A DNA stretch of 15,135 nt from positions 1-15,135 of the forward strand of contig CAYWGQ010000093.1 in assembly GCA_964457725.1 (NCBI GenBank). The letters are read 5' to 3'. Source of the stretch: FEN-1219 sp964457725 (GTDB lineage Bacteria; Pseudomonadota; Gammaproteobacteria; Steroidobacterales; Rariloculaceae). Both the position numbers and the translations under genes were made by a program. Each line of letters starts with the position of its first letter. Within the stretch, counting starts at the first letter, position 1. Under the pieces are notes generated by a model that saw only the letters and a program-made list of their open reading frames with translations, did not search any database and was not told the DNA's origin. Shown here piece after piece: positions 6,557 to 14,114 of the stretch.

Positions 6557-8062
6557 GTGACCGACGACAGACACCAGCACGAGCAGACGATCGTGGCCGT
6601 CGATCCGGGCTTGCGCTCGGCGGCGAGCCCCCGCGCCGTGCCCCGCACGGCTCGCCGCGGCGGCCGTGCGGCCGCGCTCGGCGTCGCCGCGGTCGCGCTC
6701 GCCGCGCTGCTCGGCGTCTTCGTCTGGCTGCCGCGCGCCGTCGAGGATTCGGCGGAGCGCCGCGCGGCCGCACCCGCACCGGCCGAGGTAGCCCCTCCGG
6801 AGCCCGCGGCGCCGGCGCTGACGCCCGAGGAGGCCGAGGCGCTGCGCGAGCAAGCCGAGGGCCTGCTCGCCCGATTGTTGACGCAGCAGCAGGGGCTCGA
6901 GGAGCAGGGGGCGCCGGGCTGGGGCGGCGAGCAGTGGCTCGAGTACACGGGCGTCGCCCGGAGCGCGGACGATGCCTATCTCGCCGACGATTTCCGCGCC
7001 GCGGTCGCGAGCTACGAGCAGGCGCTCTCGCTCGGCGAGGCGCTCGAGCAGCGCTCGCGCGATCTCGTCGCACGAGCGCTCGCGGCGGGCGCACAAGCGC
7101 TCGAGGCCGGCAACGCCGCGCTCGCGCTCGAGCAGTTCGATCTCGTGCTCGGCATCGATCCCGAGAACGCCGAAGCCGCCGCGGGGCGCGCGCGTGCCGA
7201 GCGGCTGCCGGAGGTGCTCGCGCTCGTCGCGCGCGGCGACGAGCGGCGCGAAGCCGGTGCGCTCGAGGAGGCGGCGGCGGCGTACGCCGAGGCGGTCGAG
7301 CTCGACGGCGAGTGGCAGCCGGCCCGGACGGCGCTCGCGGATACGCGCCGCGCAATCGAGGACGCGCGGTTCGAGTCGCTGCTCTCGCGCGGCTACGCGG
7401 CGCTCGAAGCGGAGCAGTACGGCGACGCGGCCGAGCATTTCGCCGCGGCGCTCGCGATGCGCCCGAACGCCGCCGCGCCGCGCGACGGCCTCGCGCAGGC
7501 CGAGCAGGGGCAGAAGCTCGATCAGATCGCGCTCGCCGAGGCGCGCGGGCTCGCGTTCGAGCGGCGCGAGCTCTGGGAGCAGGCGATCGCGCAGTACGAG
7601 GCCGCCCTCGAGGCCGATCCTACGCTCGCGTTCGCGCAAGCGGGGCTCGAGCGCGCGAGCGTGCGCGCGGACCTCGACGCGAAGCTCGCGCACCTGATCG
7701 CAAACCCGAATCTGCTGTTCGACGACGCCGTGCTCGGCGACGCCGAGGCGCTGCTCGCCGATGCCCGCGCGGTCGAGGAGCCGGGCCCGCGGATCGAGGG
7801 CCAGATCGCCGAGCTCGGTCGGCTGATCACGCTCGCGACGACGCCGGTGCGGGTCGAGCTGCGCTCGGACGAGCGGACCGAGGTGACGCTCTATCGGGTC
7901 GGCAAGCTCGGCACGTTCGCGGCGAAGGAAGTCGAGCTGCGCCCGGGCACGTACACCGCGCTCGGCAGCCGCAACGGCTACCGCGACGTGCGCAGGACGT
8001 TCACCGTGCTGCCGGGCCGCGAGCCGCCGGCGATCGACATCGTCTGCTCGGAGCCGATATGA
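6557..8062 (+). CDS. Single-pass membrane TPR protein with PEGA-like C-terminus
   Basis: The 501-residue protein begins at a GTG 17 bases after the kinase stop. A charged N-terminus (RTARRGGR) precedes one membrane segment at about 38-58, so by the positive-inside rule the bulk is periplasmic. A Pro/Ala linker (70-90) is followed by about five degenerate tetratricopeptide repeats near 133-165, 174-207, 220-253, 273-306 and 325-358. Each shows the small/aromatic TPR pattern (for example YAALEAEQYGDAAEHF, ending xxMRPN or xxDPxN). The last 75 residues (VRVELRSDERTEVTLYRVG to LRPGTYTALGSRNGY) resemble a PEGA domain, the same type found repeatedly in the next gene. TPRs usually hold complexes together, so this is probably a scaffold of the periplasmic part. 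The first 37 residues are a short cytoplasmic tail that could be phosphorylated (T11, S21, S24). Confidence 0.85.
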   Translation: MTDDRHQHEQTIVAVDPGLRSAASPRAVPRTARRGGRAAALGVAAVALAALLGVFVWLPRAVEDSAERRAAAPAPAEVAPPEPAAPALTPEEAEALREQAEGLLARLLTQQQGLEEQGAPGWGGEQWLEYTGVARSADDAYLADDFRAAVASYEQALSLGEALEQRSRDLVARALAAGAQALEAGNAALALEQFDLVLGIDPENAEAAAGRARAERLPEVLALVARGDERREAGALEEAAAAYAEAVELDGEWQPARTALADTRRAIEDARFESLLSRGYAALEAEQYGDAAEHFAAALAMRPNAAAPRDGLAQAEQGQKLDQIALAEARGLAFERRELWEQAIAQYEAALEADPTLAFAQAGLERASVRADLDAKLAHLIANPNLLFDDAVLGDAEALLADARAVEEPGPRIEGQIAELGRLITLATTPVRVELRSDERTEVTLYRVGKLGTFAAKEVELRPGTYTALGSRNGYRDVRRTFTVLPGREPPAIDIVCSEPI

Positions 8063-8078
8063 CGGACGGAGCCCGCGG

Positions 8079-10514
8079 ATGAGCGTCGAATACGACTGGG
8101 TGCTGAAGACCGACGTCGAGGGCCGCACGCGGCACTACGCGCCGGAAGCGCTGCCGGTCACGTTCGGCGGCGAGCTCGGCGTCGACGTGCGCCTGCCTGG
8201 CGTTCGCGGGACCGCGCAGGTCGGCGTGCTCGACGGCGTGTTCTTCGTCCAGCCGGCTCGCGAGACTCGCACGCTGCGGCTGAACGGCGAGCTCGTGACG
8301 GGCTCGCGGCGGCTCGCGGACGGCGACGTGATCGCGCTCGACGCGGCGCGCGCGACGTGCCGCGTCGACGACGGTCGGCTCACGCTCGCGATCGTGCCGG
8401 GCGCGACGGCCGGCGATACCGCGCCGCCGAGCCTCGACGAGCTCGCTCATGGCGGCGCGTCCGCGGCGGACGTCGAGATCACGCCGATCGCGTTCAAGCC
8501 CGGCGCGAGCAACGCGGACGCGACGCGCCGGTCGCGGCCGAGCGCGGCCGCGATCGCGACCGGCACGGCGCTCGCGGTGCTCGCGGTGCTCGCGTGGTTC
8601 GCGTTCACGGCGAAATCCGTCCAGATCCGGTTCGTGCCGGAGACCGAGGCGATGAGCCTGCCCGACACGTTCTTCAAGGTTCGGATCGGCGACCGCTTCC
8701 TGCTCCGCACGGGCGAGCACCGCGTCGCGGCGGAGCTCGCGGGCTACTACCCGCTCGACGAGCGGATCGAGGTCGGCGAGTCGCCGGACCAGACCGTCGT
8801 GCTCGAGTTCACGCGGCTGCCCGGCCTCGTCACGCTCGCGGCCGATCCCGAGGTCGGGGCGGAGGTGCTGCTCGACGGCGAGCCGATCGGCGTGACGCCG
8901 CTCGCGGACCACGAAATTCGCCCGGGCCGGCATCGCCTCGAGTTCGCGGCGCCGCGCTATCTGCCGAAGGTGCTCGAGATCGACGTCGCCGGCGGCCACG
9001 AGCGGCAGAGCGTCGTCGCGACGCTGACGCCGAGCTGGGCGCCGGTCACGTTCACGACCGAGCCGCCCGGCGCCGAGGTGCTCGTCGACGGCGAGCCGGT
9101 CGGCACGACGCCGCTCGAGGCCGAGCTCACGGCCGGCACGCGCGAGGTCGAGGTGCGGCTGCGCGGCTACAACGCCTGGCGCAACCGCATCAACGTCGTC
9201 GCCGCCGAGCCGCAGAACGTCCCGCCGATCCGGTTGACGCAGGCCGACGGCCGCGTCGAGCTCGTGACGACGCCGAGCGAGGCGAGCGTCAGCGTCGACG
9301 GCGAGTTTCGCGGCCGCACGCCGCTCACGCTCGCGCTTCGTCCCGGGCGCTCGCATCGGGTGACGTTGTCGAAGCCGGGCTACGAGCCCGTGACGCAGCA
9401 GCTTTCGGTCGAAGCCGACAGCGGCCGCCGGGTCGCCGTCGAGCTCGTCGCGCAGTACGGCGAGGTCGACGTCGCGAGCGCGCCCGAGGGCGCGGAGGTC
9501 TGGGTCGACGGCCGCCGCGAAGGGACGACGCCGCTGCGGCTGACGCTCTCGGCGCTGCCGCATTCGGTCGAGGTGCGCCAGGCGGGCTACGCGCCGCGCT
9601 CGGCGGAGATCACGCCGCGGCCCGGCTTCCCGCAGCGCCTGTCGTTCGAGCTCGACGCGCTCGACGACGCGAGCGGGAGCGGCTACGCACCCGTGATCCG
9701 CACGAGCCTCGGCCAGGAGCTCCGTTTGATCCCGGCCGGCGAGTTCACGATGGGCTCGTCGCGCCGCGAGCAGGGCCGCCGCTCGAACGAGGTGCAGCGG
9801 CCGGTCAAGATCACCCGCGCGTTCTATCTCGGCGTGCGCGAGGTCACGAACGCCGAATTCCGCGCGTTTCGCGCGGATCACGACTCGGGCGAGTTCGGCG
9901 GCATGTCGTTGAACGAGGACGACCAGCCGGCCGTGCGGCTCACGTGGGAAGACGCGGTCCAGTTCCTGAACTGGCTCAGCATCCACGACGGGCTGCAGCC
10001 GGTGTACGAGGAGCGGCAGGGCGTCTGGGTGCCGGTGCGACCGCTGCGCAACGGCTATCGGCTGCCGACCGAGGCGGAGTGGGAGTGGGCCGCACGCTTC
10101 GCGGGCAGAGACGCGCCGCCGCTGTATCCGTGGGGCAACGATCTGCCGCCGCCGGACCGCTCCGGCAACTACGCGGATCTGTCGGCCGCGCAGATTCTGC
10201 CGACGACGCTCGTGACCTACACCGACCGCCACCCGGTCGCGGCGCCGGCGGGCAGCTTCGAGCCGAACCCGGTCGGCATACACGATCTCGGCGGCAACGT
10301 CGCCGAGTGGGTGCAGGACTACTACTCGATCGAGGTTGCGGAGGCGACGGAAGCCGTGTCCGACCCGCTCGGTCCCGAGACGGGCCGCTTCCACGTGATC
10401 CGCGGCTCGAGCTGGCGAAGCGCGACCGTGACGGATCTGCGGCTCGCCTACCGCAACTACGGCGCCGAGGGACGCGAGGATTTGGGCTTCAGGATCGCAC
10501 GGAATCTCGAATGA
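8079..10514 (+). CDS. FHA-like / membrane / tandem PEGA / SUMF1-like protein
   Basis: The 811-residue protein joins four modules. Residues 1-108 look like a degenerate FHA fold (LRLNGELVTGSRRLADGDVIAL) without the usual GR and SxxH phosphothreonine-binding residues. One membrane helix follows at about 156-177, preceded by RRSRP, so the N-terminus should be cytoplasmic. Outside come a degenerate PEGA-like unit (181-243) and four clear PEGA domains (249-304, 322-375, 391-445, 461-512), each with xVxVDGxxxGxTPL. Residues 548-811 are a SUMF1/FGE-type domain: IPAGEFTMGS, GYRLPTEAEWEWAAR, YPWGN, GIHDLGGNVAEWVQDYY, RGSSW and LGFRIAR. This domain has no cysteine (the only one is C94 in the N-terminal part), so it lacks the thiols that formylglycine-generating enzymes use. 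A binding role is likelier than sulfatase activation. GGAG lies 8 bases before the ATG. Confidence 0.9.
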   Translation: MSVEYDWVLKTDVEGRTRHYAPEALPVTFGGELGVDVRLPGVRGTAQVGVLDGVFFVQPARETRTLRLNGELVTGSRRLADGDVIALDAARATCRVDDGRLTLAIVPGATAGDTAPPSLDELAHGGASAADVEITPIAFKPGASNADATRRSRPSAAAIATGTALAVLAVLAWFAFTAKSVQIRFVPETEAMSLPDTFFKVRIGDRFLLRTGEHRVAAELAGYYPLDERIEVGESPDQTVVLEFTRLPGLVTLAADPEVGAEVLLDGEPIGVTPLADHEIRPGRHRLEFAAPRYLPKVLEIDVAGGHERQSVVATLTPSWAPVTFTTEPPGAEVLVDGEPVGTTPLEAELTAGTREVEVRLRGYNAWRNRINVVAAEPQNVPPIRLTQADGRVELVTTPSEASVSVDGEFRGRTPLTLALRPGRSHRVTLSKPGYEPVTQQLSVEADSGRRVAVELVAQYGEVDVASAPEGAEVWVDGRREGTTPLRLTLSALPHSVEVRQAGYAPRSAEITPRPGFPQRLSFELDALDDASGSGYAPVIRTSLGQELRLIPAGEFTMGSSRREQGRRSNEVQRPVKITRAFYLGVREVTNAEFRAFRADHDSGEFGGMSLNEDDQPAVRLTWEDAVQFLNWLSIHDGLQPVYEERQGVWVPVRPLRNGYRLPTEAEWEWAARFAGRDAPPLYPWGNDLPPPDRSGNYADLSAAQILPTTLVTYTDRHPVAAPAGSFEPNPVGIHDLGGNVAEWVQDYYSIEVAEATEAVSDPLGPETGRFHVIRGSSWRSATVTDLRLAYRNYGAEGREDLGFRIARNLE

Positions 10515-10527
10515 CGGTCTAAGCGTG

Positions 10528-10546
10528 CGGGCGGGCGTTCCGCCCG
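10528..10546 (+). other. Intercistronic hairpin upstream of the small secreted protein gene
   Basis: A perfect 7-bp stem (CGGGCGG, loop GCGTT, CCGCCCG) lies in the 52-base gap between the PEGA/SUMF1 gene and the 76-codon gene, and ends 6 bases before the strong ribosome binding site GGAGGTGA. No T-run follows, so full termination is not expected. It could be an mRNA processing or stability element that sets the ratio between upstream and downstream genes. This is the largest gap inside the operon. Confidence 0.45.
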
Positions 10547-10566
10547 AGCACCGGAGGTGAGAACCG

Positions 10567-10797
10567 ATGAACGCGCTACGGTGTCTGTTGCTGCTGCTCG
10601 GCTTCGCGCTCGCGCACGCGGTGACGGCGCAGGAGCCGCGCGAAGCGCCGCCCGCACCGCCGGACGAGGCCGCGGAGCCCGCGCCGCCGCCGCCGTCCGA
10701 GGCCGATCGGCGCCGCGCCGGCGGCACGGACGACGTCTTCATTCCGAGCGAGGAGCTCGCGGCCGACGAGGAAGCGACGTTCCCAGTCGATATCTGA
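10567..10797 (+). CDS. Small secreted acidic protein, 76 aa
   Basis: This short gene has the best ribosome binding site in the operon (GGAGGTGA, 6 bases before the ATG), which suggests high expression. A signal peptide (MNALRC, leucine run) is probably cut after A21 (VTA/QE) or after AHA at 16-18. The mature part is about 55 residues: a Pro/Ala/Glu linker (22-47), a short basic patch (DRRRAGG) and an acidic end (DDVFIPSEELAADEEATFPVDI). No domain is recognised. The patterned C-terminus, unlike the low-complexity linker, looks like a docking peptide for a partner in the envelope. It sits directly before the TolQ-like gene (19-base gap), so a part in assembling or gating that complex is a reasonable guess but is not shown. 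Confidence 0.8.
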   Translation: MNALRCLLLLLGFALAHAVTAQEPREAPPAPPDEAAEPAPPPPSEADRRRAGGTDDVFIPSEELAADEEATFPVDI

Positions 10798-10816
10798 TCG
10801 GAGAGTCAGTGCATCT

Positions 10817-11617
10817 ATGAACCGCCGTTTACCGAACGAATTCCTGTATCAGGTCTTCGCGCTGATCATCGTCACGATCGTCGTGCACAGTTTCTACGTG
10901 ACGGTCGTGCGGCCGCGCGCGGCCGCCGTGCTCGCGGAGCAGGCGCTCAGGCTCGAGCAGGACGCGAACTACACGCCCGAATCCTCTCTTTGGGTCGTGA
11001 TCAAGGACTACGAGCAGGAAGCCTGCTTCATCCTGATGCTCTGGGCGTTCGCGTTGCTCGCCTACAAGGCGGTCGCGACCTTCCAGGAGCGGAAGCTCCT
11101 CGAGCGTCAGCTGCTGCCGGTGCGCGAGGGCGTCAGGATCTTGCCCGAGGATACGCGCGAATACGCGCGCGTGATCGAGGAGCTGCCGGAGAGCGAGCGG
11201 CGGAAGCTCCTGCCGCGCGTGCTGCTGACGGCGCTCGAGCGCTTCGGCTCGACGAAGAACGTGCAGGACGCCTCCTCGGTCGCGAACTCGCTCTGCGAGG
11301 CGGAAGGCGATCGGCTCGACTCGGAGCAGTCGATGATTCGCTACATCGCGTGGGCGATTCCCGCGCTCGGGTTCATCGGCACCGTGCGCGGTATCGGTCT
11401 CGCGCTCGGGCAGGCGCACCGCGCAGTCGAGGGCGACATCACCGGCGTCACGGAGAACCTGGGCACCGCGTTCAACTCCACGCTGATCGCGCTGCTGATC
11501 TCGATCGTCGTGATGTTCCTCGTGCACCAGCTGCAGCTCGTGCAGGAGCGCTTCGTGTTCGACACGCAGAACTACGTCGATCACAACCTCGTCCGTCACT
11601 TGCAGAGCCGCGGCTGA
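10817..11617 (+). CDS. MotA/TolQ/ExbB-family proton channel protein
   Basis: The 266-residue inner-membrane protein belongs to the MotA/TolQ/ExbB family, whose pentamers carry proton flow and drive a partner of the TolR/ExbD/MotB type. Four membrane segments are visible: about 9-31, 68-88, 173-198 and 215-238. Family signatures sit in the last two: IPALGFIGTVRGIGLAL (181-197) corresponds to the TolQ/ExbB PxLGLLGTVxG motif, and LGTAFNSTLIALLISI (215-230) to the second pore helix with its small and hydroxyl residues. TolQ and ExbB usually have three helices, so the extra first helix makes this more like a four-helix MotA layout. A charged cytoplasmic segment (89-170, LPEDTREYARVIEEL) lies between helices 2 and 3. 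No classical ExbD/TolR gene follows. The two VWA proteins downstream are the best partner candidates. Confidence 0.88.
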   Translation: MNRRLPNEFLYQVFALIIVTIVVHSFYVTVVRPRAAAVLAEQALRLEQDANYTPESSLWVVIKDYEQEACFILMLWAFALLAYKAVATFQERKLLERQLLPVREGVRILPEDTREYARVIEELPESERRKLLPRVLLTALERFGSTKNVQDASSVANSLCEAEGDRLDSEQSMIRYIAWAIPALGFIGTVRGIGLALGQAHRAVEGDITGVTENLGTAFNSTLIALLISIVVMFLVHQLQLVQERFVFDTQNYVDHNLVRHLQSRG

Positions 11618-11627
11618 AGGTTTGCGG

Positions 11628-13016
11628 ATGGCGACGGTCGCGATCGAGATCAACGACGCCGGGCTCGTGATCGCGGGCGCCGAGGGCGTGCGTGCGATCG
11701 AGCCCGGCTTCGCCGTCGTCGACGGCGGCCGCGTCGCGACCGGCCGCGAGGCGTTGCGGGCCGCGCGGCTGAAGCCGCGCCACTCGAGCAACCGCTTCTG
11801 GGCCAGCCTCGACCTCGAGCCCGGGTCGGGCGGGCTCGCGGAGCCGCTCAGCGCGGCGGAGCTCGCGTTCGCGCAGCTCGAGAGCTTGTGGAAGCGCTTC
11901 GGCGAGACCGGCGCCGACGCGGTCCTCGTCGTGCCGACTCACTATCGGGCCGAGCAGCTCGGCGTGCTGCTCGGCCTCGCGCAGGAATGCGGCATCGCGG
12001 TGCGCGCGATGATCGATGCCGCCGCTGCCGCGAGTGCGCGCCCGTTTCCGGGCCACCAGCTGCTCTACGCGGACGCGGGCTTGCACCGGGTGTCCGCGGT
12101 GTCGCTCGAGCAGGGGCAGGAGGTCGCGGCCGGCGCGGAGCAGGGGCTCGCGTCCGCCGGCCTCGCGAGCCTGACCGAGGCGCTCGCGCGGCGCGCGGCC
12201 GAGCTCTTCGTCTTCGCGACGCGGTTCGATCCGCTGCATCGGGCCGACTCCGAGCAGCAGCTCTACGATCGGCTGCCGGAGTGGCTCGAGCGGCTCCGCA
12301 CGGAGGAGGAGATCGAGCTCGCGTTGCCGCACGGATCCGAGGAAGCGCGGGTGCGCGTGCGCCGCGAGCAGTGGCTCGGCGCGGCGCAGGGCTTCTATCG
12401 AGCCGTCGTGCGGCTGCTCGCGCAGAGCCGCTCGCCGGGCACGAGCGCGGTCGTCCAGCTGACCGACCGGCTCGCGGCGCTGCCCGGGCTCGCGGTCGAG
12501 CTCGCGCGTCTCGACGACGTGCACGTCGAGACGCTCGCACCGGGGCACGCCGCGCTCGCGGCCCTCGCGGCGGAGCTGCCCGCAGGGCCGGGCCGGGGAC
12601 AGGTGAAGCTCTTGAAGCGGCTGCCGTGGCGTGGGCCGCCGGTGGAGCTCCGCGGCGAGAGCGTCCCGGCAGCCGCGGCCGCGGCCGCGGCGAGCGAGCC
12701 CGCGCCGCGCGAGGCGCCGCCGACTCACGTCGTCTACCAGGGCGTCGCGTACCGGGTCGGCGCGGAAGGCATCGTCGTCGGGCGCGCGCCGGTCGACGGC
12801 CGGCGCACGATCGTCGTCGGGGAGGACGCGAACGGCGTTTCGCGCGAGCATTGCGAGATCGTGCTGCGCGACGGCGAGCTCAAGCTCTACGATCTGAGCC
12901 GCTACGGCACGTTCGTGAACGAGAAGCGCGTGGCCGGGGAAACGGCGCTCGCGCGCTCGGACGTGATCCGGATCGGGGCCCCCGGGGCGGAGCTCCTCGT
13001 CGTCGCGGTGGAGTGA
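11628..13016 (+). CDS. Hsp70/actin-like protein fused to a C-terminal FHA domain
   Basis: The 462-residue cytoplasmic protein has two parts. Residues 1-330 resemble an actin/Hsp70-type ATPase fold: first strand ATVAIEIND, VLVVPTHYRAEQLGVLLGLAQECGIAV near 99-125 (like the DnaK VPAxF/R region), and YADAGLHRVSAV near 147-158 at the place of the phosphate-2 loop. The usual GTS and GGGT glycines are replaced, so ATP binding is uncertain. A Pro/Ala linker leads to an FHA domain (about 366-462) with the phosphopeptide-binding residues present: G385-R386, S405-R-E-H408 and Y426-G-T-F-V-N431. It should read phosphothreonine marks, probably those of the kinase four genes upstream. The ATG at 11628 has TGAAGG 7 bases upstream, preferable to an in-frame TTG at 11622. 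The C-terminal FHA position on an Hsp70-like domain is uncommon. Confidence 0.85.
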   Translation: MATVAIEINDAGLVIAGAEGVRAIEPGFAVVDGGRVATGREALRAARLKPRHSSNRFWASLDLEPGSGGLAEPLSAAELAFAQLESLWKRFGETGADAVLVVPTHYRAEQLGVLLGLAQECGIAVRAMIDAAAAASARPFPGHQLLYADAGLHRVSAVSLEQGQEVAAGAEQGLASAGLASLTEALARRAAELFVFATRFDPLHRADSEQQLYDRLPEWLERLRTEEEIELALPHGSEEARVRVRREQWLGAAQGFYRAVVRLLAQSRSPGTSAVVQLTDRLAALPGLAVELARLDDVHVETLAPGHAALAALAAELPAGPGRGQVKLLKRLPWRGPPVELRGESVPAAAAAAAASEPAPREAPPTHVVYQGVAYRVGAEGIVVGRAPVDGRRTIVVGEDANGVSREHCEIVLRDGELKLYDLSRYGTFVNEKRVAGETALARSDVIRIGAPGAELLVVAVE

Positions 13017-13019
13017 ACG

Positions 13020-14114
13020 ATGGCTCGGCGCCGACAAGCCAACGTCTTCTCGTTATCGTTCCTCGACGCGATCGCGTGCGGCTTCGGCGCGGCCGTGCTG
13101 CTCTTCATGATCATCAACGCGAGCATCGATCAGCGCGCCGAGGTCGTGCTCGAGGATTTGACCGCCGAGGTCGACCGGATGGAGCTGAAGGTGCTCGCCG
13201 GCCGCAAGAACCTCGTGCAGGTCCGCGATGCGCTGACGCGGCTCGTCGAGGAGTGGACGGCGCTGCGCGGGATGCGCGAGGAGCTCGTCGCCGAGATCCG
13301 CACGACCGAGCAGACGTTCGCCGAGATCGAGCAGGACAGCGCGAGCCGCCGCGCCGCGGTCGAGCGCCTGCGCCAGGAGCTTGCGGCGCTCGAGAGCGAG
13401 TCGGAGCGGATCTCCGCCGCGAACATCACGGCGGAGCAGGCCGGCGATCGGCTGCGGGGCTTCACCGGCGAGGGCAACCGGCAGTATCTGACGGGCATGC
13501 TGATGGGTGGGCGCCACGTCGCGATCCTCGTCGACGTCTCGACCAGCATGCTCGATCGCACGATCGTGAACATCATCCGCCGGCGCAACATGCCGGAGGA
13601 GCAGCAGCGCGCGGCGCCGAAATGGCGGCAGGCCGTCGACACGGTCGACTGGCTGACGACCCAGATCGAGCCCGGCACGAACGTCCAGATCATCGCGTTC
13701 AACGACAAGGCGTGGTCGCTGTTCGAGGGGTCGGACGGCCAATGGCAGCAGGTGACCGACGGGCGCAACCTCGATGCCGCCGTGAACGCGCTGCGCGGGA
13801 TGGTGCCGAGCGGGCCGAGCAGCCTGCACGCGGCGTTCGGCTCGCTGCGGCGGCTGAATCCGAAGCCCGATAACGTCTATCTCGTCACCGACGGCCTGCC
13901 GACGATGGGCGACGTGATGCCGACCCGGCCCGGCGTGACCGGACGGGAGCGGCTCGGCCACTTCAACCGCGCGGCGCGCGAGCTTCCGGTCGGCGTGCCG
14001 GTGAACGTGATCTTGCTCGCAATGGAAGGCGACCCGCAGGCGGCGCCGGCGTTCTGGACGCTCGCGCTCAGAACCGGCGGCTCGATGCTCGCGCCGGCGG
14101 AGGATTGGCCATGA
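13020..14114 (+). CDS. Membrane-anchored VWA protein with SFLD-CGFG motif (first copy)
   Basis: The 364-residue protein has a short basic N-terminus (MARRRQ), then one membrane helix at about 9-32 with the motif SFLDAIACGFGAAVLLF (aspartate D16, cysteine C20). A long coiled coil follows (about 40-140, rich in Leu, Glu, Arg), then a von Willebrand factor A domain (about 165-355). The metal-ion site is intact: D172-V-S-T-S176 and TDG with D291. The VWA domain should lie in the periplasm. One N-terminal helix with an aspartate, directed outward, is the plan of TolR, ExbD and MotB, and a TolQ-like gene is two genes upstream. It may therefore be a stator partner with VWA in place of the peptidoglycan-binding domain; this is inference. 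GGAG lies 6 bases before the ATG, and the stop overlaps the next start (ATGA). Confidence 0.88.
   Translation: MARRRQANVFSLSFLDAIACGFGAAVLLFMIINASIDQRAEVVLEDLTAEVDRMELKVLAGRKNLVQVRDALTRLVEEWTALRGMREELVAEIRTTEQTFAEIEQDSASRRAAVERLRQELAALESESERISAANITAEQAGDRLRGFTGEGNRQYLTGMLMGGRHVAILVDVSTSMLDRTIVNIIRRRNMPEEQQRAAPKWRQAVDTVDWLTTQIEPGTNVQIIAFNDKAWSLFEGSDGQWQQVTDGRNLDAAVNALRGMVPSGPSSLHAAFGSLRRLNPKPDNVYLVTDGLPTMGDVMPTRPGVTGRERLGHFNRAARELPVGVPVNVILLAMEGDPQAAPAFWTLALRTGGSMLAPAEDWP

Noticed and set aside
9695..10514. Calling the SUMF1-like domain a formylglycine-generating enzyme
   Set aside because: The domain has no cysteine at all, and no sulfatase gene is in the window.
8001..10742. A 913-codon open frame on the minus strand
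   Set aside because: It lies opposite the PEGA/SUMF1 gene, is Arg/Ala/His-rich with no recognisable domain, and is explained by the strong G/C third-position bias. The plus strand shows clear protein families here.
11472..13037. A 521-codon minus-strand open frame opposite the Hsp70-FHA gene
   Set aside because: Arg/Leu/Glu-rich shadow with no domain. The plus-strand frame has a complete FHA motif set.
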